From Chloranthus sessilifolius (taxonomy: Eukaryota; Streptophyta; Magnoliopsida; Chloranthales; Chloranthaceae), in contig CM037596.1 in the NCBI GenBank assembly GCA_021018995.1, positions 15,575,501 through 15,639,500 on the forward strand: a DNA stretch of 64,000 nucleotides. The letters are read 5' to 3'. This document shows, piece after piece, positions 55,084 to 64,000 of the stretch. A program made the position numbers and the translations under genes. The notes under the pieces are model-generated. The model had not been told where the DNA came from, made no database searches, and saw only the letters and a list, made by a program, of their open reading frames with translations. The number at the start of each line of letters is the position of its first letter. Within the stretch, counting starts at the first letter, position 1.

Positions 55084-56361
55084 AGTAATTTTCTAAATGG
55101 AATTTAGTCCCACATCGGTCAGAAGAAAAAAAAATGGCACTCTAGCCACCTCTATAAAAGGCTCTCAATTCACTTTAGCAAGTTATGAGGTGACGCACCC
55201 GTGTGATTTAAGTTTCGAAATTTTTGGAAATTTCTGTCAATTGCAAACATATTCAGGAAAAAAAAAAAATCAAAAATCTAAATCTTAAAAATTTGGTCAA
55301 AAAATTTGAAATTTTTGAAATTTCGCCGAAAAAATTGAAATTTTCGAAATTATCGAAAAGTATCAAAATTTTCGTTTGACTCTCATTTCGGCGAATTTCT
55401 CGGCCCAGCTCAGTTCTATGGCTCGGTTTATATATATATAAGTAACTAACTTTGAGCGGTCTATTTTACCCTTCAAAGTAATCGTTTAAATTTATCTAAC
55501 GATTACTTTGAAGCATAAATAGGAACTTTTGCCCCCCACTTGCCCTAATTTATCTAATGATTTATTTATTTCATAGGTTGCATACTTGTGTTTAATCATT
55601 CATTTAAATCTTTTGTAGAATAGATATTTCATTGAGTATAAATTTTAAAAAGTACTAGGAAAAAAAATATTATAATAGAAAATACTTGGCTCGAAGCTCG
55701 GCTCGATCTCGAAGAGTTGAGCTAGAGCTTGAAATTTTCGAGCTCGAAAAGCTTAGAGTGATGGATCTATCAATTTGACAATCCAAATATATGCCCTAGG
55801 ATCTAGGCGCATAATCAATTAAAATAATAAATCAACAATCCATAAATTAAAATATATGTGTGCACCTTGAGTGTGAGTCATGAATGATGGGTTGCCGATC
55901 TTCTCGCTCTCAATTCCTCTTAGCACAATGGGATGTTTTTGCTAATAGGGAGGGTTGAATGGGGATGTTTTTGCTAGGAGGGTTGAAATATGTCTAGCAA
56001 TCATTGGGTCTAAGCACCCCTTATATTTATAATCAAAGAGTCATTTTCCATTAAGGACTTAAATTATTAATTATATTGTGATTGTGAATCACAATCATAC
56101 CTTAACTAAAAGACTTATTATTATTAGTTGCTTATTCTCTTCAAATTCACCAAATTAGCAACTACACATCTCAAGATTGATCTTACACCATTCACCGGTC
56201 AACGGATTGACCATAGCAACGGCCACCAAAAATAGAAACTTCCAACATAGAGCCAACCTTCATCTCGGCTCGTATAAGGTAGAGCTGAGCTAGAACTGAC
56301 CCAAGCTCAGGCTTGGCCCGGCTCGATTGCAGCCCTAATCACTGGACTTCTGGTAAGCTAC
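55084..56361. other. Intergenic repeats, no gene
   Basis: Contains GAAATTTTCG-rich sequence (55300-55400), a GCTCGGCTCGA/GAGCTCGA low-complexity zone (55690-55755) and another near 56270-56330. No coding signal is visible. Confidence 0.45.
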
Positions 56362-59300
56362 TGTAACAACCCGGATTTTTAGATTTTATTTTAACGGTGT
56401 TAGATGATGCACCACACTATGTACTGTGCCAACGCTCCACATCAGAATCGAAACCCACCTTTTAAAATAGAAAATTTCTAATTTTTCCCATATCAAAATT
56501 AGACTCATTGCGAAGTGCTCGTCGATACGATTTCAACAATATATAATTTGACGACTTCTTACAAGAATATAAAAAGTTATACCCATTTGAAGTGATCAAG
56601 CAAGTCAAAGGGTATAATTGTAATTTCGGGAGAGAAACACCAATTGCTTTGGTGCTTATGCAAAACGCTGGAACGATACCTTTTCTCAAGCTATCCAAAT
56701 TATGTATGAATTCTTATTCCGTGTAAAAATCTCCTATTCTATTAAATCTCCTACGAAAAGTGTTAATTAGAGTTGACCTAAAATTTTATACCATTATAAA
56801 TAAAACTTTAAAAGTTCTCTCCTCTCTATAATAAGAAATTATTCTCTCTCGAGACTTAGACGAGCCGATGCCTTGGGAATCGACCTTTTCAACCCGAATC
56901 GTCGTTGATCTTCCGTTCACGCTTCAAGAGGTGGGTACCCATCAATTCATCTTATTCTTCTCAGATTCCATCGTGTAGGATGCGTTCGATCGCGCATCGA
57001 CGGGTTTAAAAATCTTATTTAAACCCAAGTATCTCATAAATTAATAGATCTATATATTTAATATATGTTTTCCCTTGAAAGTTATATATTTTGTAAATTT
57101 GGTTTATATGTTATTTCTCTTTTCTTTTCAAAAATTTCTTTTGTTTGAGCCATTAATATTTTACCTTATATTAGGTCTGTATATTTAATATGTTTACTTC
57201 CTCTTTTATGTCTGTAAAATTAATTAAATTTTAATACTTATAAATTTGATAGATTGACTTAATTGGCATAATATCATATTAATATTATTTATTTCTAAAT
57301 CTATATAGTATAAATTTATCCTTCTACTAAGACTATAATAATATATATTATTATTGCAAGTTTATATTATTATTTATTTAAAATTAATTAAGCCCAAAAA
57401 ATTAAATTATATTTTTATTTTATTTAAATAAATAATAGATTGCACCAACTTAAAGTTTCGGGTCCGAACTTGCGGCTACGAACCCGAATTCACGTCCACG
57501 AACCCGAGCTCGCGACCATTGATGCACCTGTCCCGATATTTTGATCATAATTTTTTACTCCGACCTCGGATTAATACGATTCTTACGGCGTTGGAAAGAA
57601 AACAGCGATCTTTACAACTTTGTGTGAAATAACCATTTCACGAATCTGACGTTTTATAGGTCAAAATAGAGCAACAAGTCGGGTTCAATTTTGAATGACT
57701 CAAGGCTATTCGAATTTAATATTATTTTCTAAATATCATGACCAAAGTTCTTATGTATATTATATTGTAAAGTCTTTCGATCGATGGTCATGATAAATCA
57801 TAACTTAATAAGTATAAATATTATTTAATTTAATTATCTAATTATTATATATATATATATCAATTTTATCGCTTCAACGCGACTTCTTCGATAATACAAA
57901 GTGTTAGAACTCCGATGTCTTTATGAAATCGAACTCTGACTTTTACGATTATCGAAATCATACTTAAAATTCTATGTTATAATTATATTGGTGTGGTATG
58001 TAAATAAATATAAGTATAAGCATAATCAAAATCTAAGTATAAACCATTCTGTATGTGTGATATTTTTGTATTTGCAACTTAATCAATTTATACGAGTTAA
58101 GAATATGTTAGATCATGAGTACGAGAGTGTATGAGATCATGCCTACGCTTGAGCGTGGTGATTCGCCGAGATGGTATCGAAGCGAAGAATACACCGTATT
58201 CACATGCCTTACAACTCATGGTGGAATGGGACCCATGACGAGTCGGGTGAGTATGAATTCAGTGTAACTTCGTACACGGTGGCATATATAGTGATCCTAT
58301 CACCCCGAGTTTTAATACGAGATGATAAGATATGAGAATCGGGCTTTGGGCCTTAGCTGTGGTGAGGTTTCTTTTACGGTCACGTGAAACTCAGAATATT
58401 GGCGTCCATGTACGGATGCAACACCTCTATGGTAGTATAAACTATCACACGAAGTACATCCAGGTTACTACGAAACTTTTTTCTTGAGAAGCGTGAATTA
58501 TAAAGGTTGCCTCACTATAGTTTGTCATAGGATTAAGTATAAGAGTATGATAAGATATGAGTATGAGATAAAATAAGTTATGAATCTGAAATGCGATAAT
58601 AAGACATCATTTGTAGGCGGAAAGATAAAGAACTTAAGTTTCAGACGCGTCGTTCCTTGAGCCAATCCAACAACGTCTTTCAATCAAGACGGATCTCTGG
58701 GAGAGATTATGAGTATGAGTGCGTTATGAGTGAGTTTGGCCATTATGTCTCCCCATTGGCTGGGTGGTGGAGTATGAGTATGACACGAGGGCGTTATAAT
58801 ATGGTGGTATAATACTATGTTGACCCTCCTATAGTAGCTCGAGCAGCGACTCTGGCACAAGTTGTTTAGGATTTCACTAGTATGTTAGTTATGCTCATGC
58901 GATGTACAGACGTATGTGCGAGAATGATAATAAGACATGATATAATATGTTATGAGATATGGTAAGGTATGTTAGGATACGAGTGTCTAGATTATAGTCT
59001 TGCATTTATGATATGATATGAGTTTTACGATATGCACGTGATTTTGTCTTCCTTTTGTTATCTGCTTTGAGATATTATGTTTATCACTCACAAGATGCAC
59101 CCACAATGCACCTGAGTAGTATGGGGTGGATTGGTGATGTATCCCACTGAGTTTACGTGACTGAGTAAACTCATCCCACGATAATCTAACAGTTGCAGGT
59201 GATTACGCTGGTGGAGTAGACGTCGGCCATCTAGATCTCACCGACGCTGATTTCATTGATTCCACAGGCGTTGAGTACCAGGAGCCTTTGGAGGGCGACG

Positions 59301-59640
59301 CTGCCGGTTATCAGGAGAACTACGGTGCTGATCTTGATTCGAGTGCCGGTTACTGATCATTGTGGACTTAGTATTGAATTTTATTGATACTAGCATTGCG
59401 GATTTTATAGTTTATTTTATCGGATTTGTCTCCGACTGGATTTACATTTTATTGGTGGATTGTGATTTTATCACACTTATTCAGTATTTATGATTACATT
59501 CATATTCCACCCTATTTGTTAGATCTCACGGTTCCAATTCAATTCACGTTTTTTACTTTTTTTGGTTTCGTTTCCGATTTTCGGTTCTTAATAGAGTTCC
59601 TAGGGTTAGGGGATTTTATTTTTTAATCTCTTGGTTGCAG
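56362..59640 (+). repeat. LTR of family B, plus strand
   Basis: Starts TGTAACAACCCGGATTTTTA and passes GGTGTTAGATGATGCACCAC...CAACGCTCCACAT and GAGGTGGGTACCCATCA. It includes a GGGTCCGAACTT...CACGAACCCGA zone (57462-57520) and a block with GATTCTTACGGCGTTGGAAAG (57579) like that in LTR A. Later come GATGCACCCACAATGCACCTG (59093) and TGAGTACCAGGAGCC (59270). The 3' end is not clear; homology with the 38 kb copy fades after about 59415. The 59426-59626 frame has no recognisable domain. Confidence 0.65.
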
Positions 59641-59794
59641 AGTGGAGATCAGGGACAGAAATTGAAGTATCTGGATTTCGTACAAGTGGCAGCCATCCAG
59701 GCCATTCTTTGCTTCACGAGATTCTGTGATTTTGCCAAAATTGGGTTTTTGCACCGTTAAAAAAATTTCAAAACTAGAAAATGTGGTGTCGGCA

Positions 59795-59870
59795 GATAAT
59801 TTTATTTTTCATATTATCGGCCGATAATTTAATATTCTCGGCCGATAATTTCAAATTTTCGGAGGTTAGC
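59795..59870. repeat. TATCGGCCGATAATTT palindromes
   Basis: Two near-identical palindromic boxes (ATTATCGGCCGATAAT and TTCTCGGCCGATAATT) plus a degenerate third (GTCGGCAGATAATT), 22-26 bases apart. Confidence 0.75.
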
Positions 59871-60084
59871 GATAATATGCATTTTTTCGTCTCAGGAACC
59901 GCCGGTGAAACCTTTGAGCACAGTGGTGGGACTACCAAGGAAAGAGGTGTCTGATTGATTTTATTTCCGCCCATGACATGGGTTATATATTTATTAATAT
60001 TTTAATTAAAAATATAAAGAAGTTATTTAAAATTTTTAATATTAGTTTGGCCTATATTTACCCAATACGTATCGGCTTAGAGCT

Positions 60085-60660
60085 GTGCAAAAAATCGATC
60101 GAATCGTCCGAAACTGACCAAAATTTTGGTTTGGTTTCGGTTTCAACAAATAGAAACCAATAGTTATTGGTTCAATTTTGGTTTTAACGTTAAAAAATTA
60201 AAACGGAACTAATAAAAAACCGATAATAGTGTATATATGGATTATAGCATGTCTATGTTTGAGTTTGATGGTGTGTGAGGCTTATTGTAGAAAACCAAAT
60301 GCTGTTGCTGCTTTAGTTTGTTAATCACCAAAAGTCTTAAAATCAGTTGATTCATATGAGTTTGCAAAAACAGTTTGTATAAATCGGTTCGGTTTGTATA
60401 AATTTGAAAAACTCTAAGCCGAGACCGAAAAAATCGATTCAATTCGTTTAAATGCTACAAATAAAAAAAAGTTTAAAAAATGAGATTTAGAAACCGAAAA
60501 CCGACGGAACTGACTGAACCAATAACTATCGGTTCAGTTTCGGTTTTGAACCATATCAATTCGGTTTCAATTTCATAAAATAGAAACCAATAGTTATCGG
60601 TTCTGTTTCGATTTTGCATGAAAACCGACCTGAACTGACCCGATAACACCCCAACCCGTC
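60085..60660. repeat. GGTTTCGGTTT-rich repeat, two related blocks
   Basis: Blocks at about 60100-60195 and 60490-60640 share GAAACCAATAGTTATYGGTTC and GTTTCGGTTT words, partly in inverted order. Between them lies AT-rich sequence. This is a common kind of decayed transposon end in plants; the class is unknown. Confidence 0.5.
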
Positions 60661-61510
60661 CTATATGCATATATGATTTTGGCCACTGAAAAACGCCTCT
60701 TAGGTATATGTGTTTTACAAGGAATATTTTGTACCGCTACCCCGCCTTTCTATTGGTGGGCGATACAAAAGTGAAAGCTCTGACTACTGTGGACGAGTTT
60801 CTGCTGAAAAGGATAAGCTACTGAAACAAAAGAGAGCAACGCAGAAGTAGAAAAAAACAACAGTTAAAAAGGCGAATTAGGGTTTCTAATTCGCTTATTT
60901 GGCTTGGATTTTGATTTGAAGTTTTTTAATGGTGTGTTTGCTGAAGAAGTGTGATTTTTGAGCTGGAGTTTATAAAAAAAAAAAATTTGTTTGGCTTTGA
61001 TTTGGGGATTTGTTGGTTCTGAAGTTACACATTAATGGCTAATTCTGAGATCAAATGTTACGTAGATTTATAACCCATGCCACGGGCGGAAACGATTTTT
61101 AGCCAAATTTTGGCTGAATTTTTTATGTGAGGTTTTTTTTTAAAAAGAACTCTAATTTGTGGGTCCCACATGATTGCGAAACAGCTGAAAGTTTTGATTG
61201 CCATAGAATTTCAAGATTTTACTAAGTTTTTTCCCAAACTCATTCCGCCAAACAAGGCCCAGAAGATGGAAGGGTAACCCAGCCCGATTTTGGCCAGATT
61301 TTAATCCAGCCTGCTTTTTACGGGCCAGGCAGGACTTAGATAGGATATTGGCATTGGTTCGGCCCAAAAAATGTTTACGGTAAATTTCAACCCGGACTCT
61401 AAGATACTGGCATTAAGCCCCCGATATGGCGGACATTACTGTACTTATATATAATGTTATTTTTCATGATATTTCAGATGGCAAAATGGATATAATGTCG
61501 TTTTTTTAGG
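60661..61510. other. Intergenic, no recognised gene
   Basis: AT-rich with short runs (A9-T5 near 60974). No domain-bearing frame is visible. Confidence 0.4.
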
Positions 61511-61932
61511 TCAACGGTCGAGAATATATGACCGGTGGTATAATTGGCATCTCTAAGTTAATGGTTTTAAAGGACAATGTTATAAAGGATATCACACACT
61601 TTCCGAGGTGAAAATGGATTTCTGAAAGTCGATGACGGTCGGGAATATATGACCGATGGTATGATTGTCATCTCTAAGTTAATGGTTTTAAAGGACAATG
61701 TTATAAAGGATATCACACGCATTCTAAGGTGGAAATGGACTTCCGAAAGTCGATAATAGCCGGGAATATATGATCGGTGGTATGATTGTCATCTCTAAGT
61801 TAATGGTCAACGGCCGGAAATATATGACCGGTGATATGATTGTCTATCTCTAAGGTAATGGTTTTAAAGGGCAATGTTATAAAGGATATCACACGCTTTC
61901 TGAGGTGGAAATTGACTTTTGAAAGTCGATGA
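61511..61932. repeat. 120-bp tandem repeat, about 3.4 copies
   Basis: Units contain CGGTCGGGAATATATGACCG, TCTCTAAGTTAATGG, AAGGACAATGTTATAAAGGA and GATATCACACGC. Anchors lie at 61516, 61636, 61757 and 61811. The third unit is cut to 54 bases, and the fourth is complete. Each unit ends in GAAAGTCGATGA. Confidence 0.9.
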
Positions 61933-63700
61933 CGAATTTTGGACTCTCGGGGAGTATTGATGGGATCAAGGTTGAAAAGACGGCACAAAGATCACTACTA
62001 CCTCGCGGTCGCATCTTCTTACCATCGCCGTTGCGATCGGAATACTGTCAATTTTTACTTCTCTATTGTTTGTATTTAATACTTCCAAAAGGCTTGTGTT
62101 ATTACCCGACACTTTTTTGTTGGGTAGATGATTTCAGCTTAGAGAAATCGTGCCATGGGTTGGGTAAGTTCGATAGCGCAATGGGTAGGGTCAATTGGAT
62201 ACCCAATCGACATTACACGATAACCGCATAAACTTCGTATATCAAGTTCGGTAAGGCAAGATGAATCCAACCAAACTGACCTGACCCGAGATTTTATATA
62301 TAGAATCAATGAACATAATTATCTTTTGGGAATATATTTTAACTGGAAGCAGAAAGCTAGAGCCACGCAAACATGGCCTTACCCACAGAATCCAATCGAA
62401 GAAGGCTAAGCTTTTTTATGGCATTTAATGGCTCGAAGGCTGCATCAGGTATAACGATGCCTAAAATTTCAACGTTACAATATTTCAGAGAATGTGGCTT
62501 CACAGCCTTATTCGTTTTTCTAAAAGGAGTGTACCTTCAGAACCATAATGAATCCTAATGCAAATAAGTGTATAATCTTATTTCAAAACAAAGGACCTCT
62601 AATTGAGGCATTTTCAATAGTTAATTTTTATTTAATGTAATGTTATTTAGGTATCAAAATTTTGAAGGTTCCTTACTTGAATTACAAATTTATAGCACCG
62701 CCAACCTTAAAATGCATAAAAGGTTATAGAAACTATTAAGTCGCAGAGAGAACCTTCCAAACAAACCTAAACCAACCGCAAGGTGAGTTCAAGAAATCAG
62801 CTATAAAATGGCGACCTGATGATTGACACAAACTGAACTGAGTGGCTTCAAATGTATGAAGATCTAAATATAGACATGAAAGTAAATTATATATACACCT
62901 GCTCACAAGATTAGGACATCTCAAGTTGACTAGAAAAAAATGGATGGGGATGAAAAATGACTGATCAATGAGATCATAGCTTTGATGGAATGCACGGAAA
63001 AAGTATCAGAATAGGCTATTGTTCATCGACAAAGAGAATAAAAGCATGCTCATCGAGCACATCTATTATCGTGGCAACAAACAGAAAGGCAATTCCAGTC
63101 GATTAAACAATCACGCCCATTCAAAAGTGCATAACAAACAATTACAAAAAAAACAGAAGGGAAAAAAAATGTAGTTTAGTTTTTTAATGACAGTAAAAAA
63201 TAAAATAAAAAATGAAGGGCTAAATATGAAAATTCAACATATATAATGCAAAATAGCACTGCACATACATAATAAAAAACACTTATCTCAGGTAGAAAAC
63301 TAGGTCCAATGATCATGCAACTTTAAAACAAAAAAGAAAACTAACAGCCACCTTGACGAAGATAAAACTATCTATCTAGGAATAGAAACTCCCCCCCCCC
63401 CCCCCCCCAACCAACACAGACCCAAATAAATAAATAAACGCTAGACAATATACTTTTGTTGATTGCATATATATGAGGAACCAACATGAATTATAGAAGG
63501 CTAATGGCTAAATTTAGATTTTATGTTGATAATTCTCTAATCTAAACTCCCTCAAGTCCAAACTTGCAGAACAGCAAGTGAGGCCACTACATACTACAAA
63601 ACGGCATCCTCTGCTTACTAATTGTTGAGGAAAAGAAAACATGTACACATAAAAACATAAAAGGGCAAACAAAAGATGCTGACACTCAACGAAGCTTATT
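61933..63700. other. Likely downstream flank of the gene at the right edge
   Basis: No gene recognised. AT-rich with A-runs and a C18 run at 63391-63408. Part of 63500-63700 may be the 3' untranslated region of the gene whose stop is at 63701. Confidence 0.35.
63391..63408. repeat. C18 homopolymer
   Basis: Eighteen consecutive C. Homopolymer length may be affected by sequencing error. Confidence 0.9.
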
Positions 63701-63946
63701 CTATGCAACTGCCTGGCATAAATCGTCTTCATAGAAAAGAGCCCTATTAAAAGCCAGCGACTTGCAAAGAGGCTTTGGCAAGCCATGTGGCACCTTCAAC
63801 CTTGAAGGAAAAGCAGATTCCTGAAAGGGGACCACTGCAATCTGGCACATTTCCATCATGTTAAGACGAGAAGGAGAGCGGGCCCCATGTCTTGGTGCCT
63901 TCGGAGTATGAGGGCTTGATATCTGTATATCCTTCCCATCTCCTTT
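63701..63946 (-). CDS. Terminal coding exon of an unidentified host gene (partial)
   Basis: On minus, an acceptor CAAAAATTTTTGCAG-like tract (AG at 63948-63947) opens an exon that reads through to a TAG at 63703-63701. It encodes about 81 residues starting KGDGKDIQISS. SPHTPKAPRHGARSPSRLN is basic and rich in Ser/Pro, a likely disordered region with S/T-P sites. A more conserved-looking end follows with CQIAVVPFQESAFPSRLKVP and FNRALFYEDDLCQAVA. There are no stops or frameshifts, G+C is higher than the flank, and the residues lack the low complexity of the repeats. I do not recognise the family. The gene continues to the right beyond the window. The methionine-initiated frame that reaches 63997 probably reads into the intron. 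Confidence 0.55.
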   Translation of the reverse strand, partial: KGDGKDIQISSPHTPKAPRHGARSPSRLNMMEMCQIAVVPFQESAFPSRLKVPHGLPKPLCKSLAFNRALFYEDDLCQAVA

Positions 63947-64000
63947 ACTGCAAAAATTGTTTATAGACAAGTAAGAAAGTAACAATACACTGAACAAGTA

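Overview
The window is plant nuclear DNA (angiosperm; species not determinable from what I can see). It is AT-rich and built almost wholly of nested, decayed transposable elements. I see no complete host gene. The only convincing host coding sequence is one terminal exon at the right edge (63701-63946, minus strand). No rRNA or tRNA gene was recognised.

Layout. 727-1537: 3' end of a Ty1/copia element (minus). 1540-12460: an Athila-like Ty3/gypsy element (minus) with its 3' LTR, 3' region and a decayed gag-pol. Its polyprotein is cut near the C-terminus by a 2.5 kb solo LTR (5434-7941, target duplication ATTAT). 12461-13250: fragment of LTR family A. 13251-13789: fragment of LTR family B. 13790-24573: a dispersed, gene-derived segment whose second copy lies at 48859-51072. 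In the left copy it is split by a Mutator-like element (MULE) at 15005-23660 with about 80-125 bp terminal inverted repeats and a perfect 9-bp target duplication. The other copy preserves the empty site. 24880-25007, 37572-37679 and 50214-50367: three CACTA-type MITEs. 27175-27754: a GC-rich block with a 3 x 75 bp tandem repeat. 28440 to about 35770: a chromovirus remnant with its LTR (family C), into which a 3.9 kb solo LTR of family A (30781-34713, target duplication TATTT) inserted. 36078-38283 and 38290-38950/48388-48858: family-B-like LTRs, the latter split by a Tat/Ogre-like gypsy element (38951-48387). 51073-56361: simple repeats and long inverted-repeat (foldback) MITEs. 56362 to about 59640: a plus-strand family-B LTR. 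59790-63700: repeats, including a 120-bp tandem array. 63701-63946: host exon.

The MULE carries two decayed convergent genes. A multi-exon Ulp1/SENP-like cysteine protease gene with a DUF1985-like N-terminal part runs on plus. A MURA transposase with MuDR-type, DDE-core, SWIM and CCHC parts runs on minus. Known Ulp1-carrying MULEs have this gene combination.

The most striking signal is a set of six arrays of 22-bp units inside this MULE. Each unit has a 12-bp palindromic core (RTCGATATCGAY and variants) and an AT-rich spacer. Together they hold about 60 units, kept in strict 22-bp register although the sequences have diverged. They occupy every predicted intron longer than 300 bp (including 5'-leader introns of both genes) plus the gap between the two genes, and no exon. 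Analogous but element-specific palindrome arrays occur in the LTRs of at least five retroelement families here.
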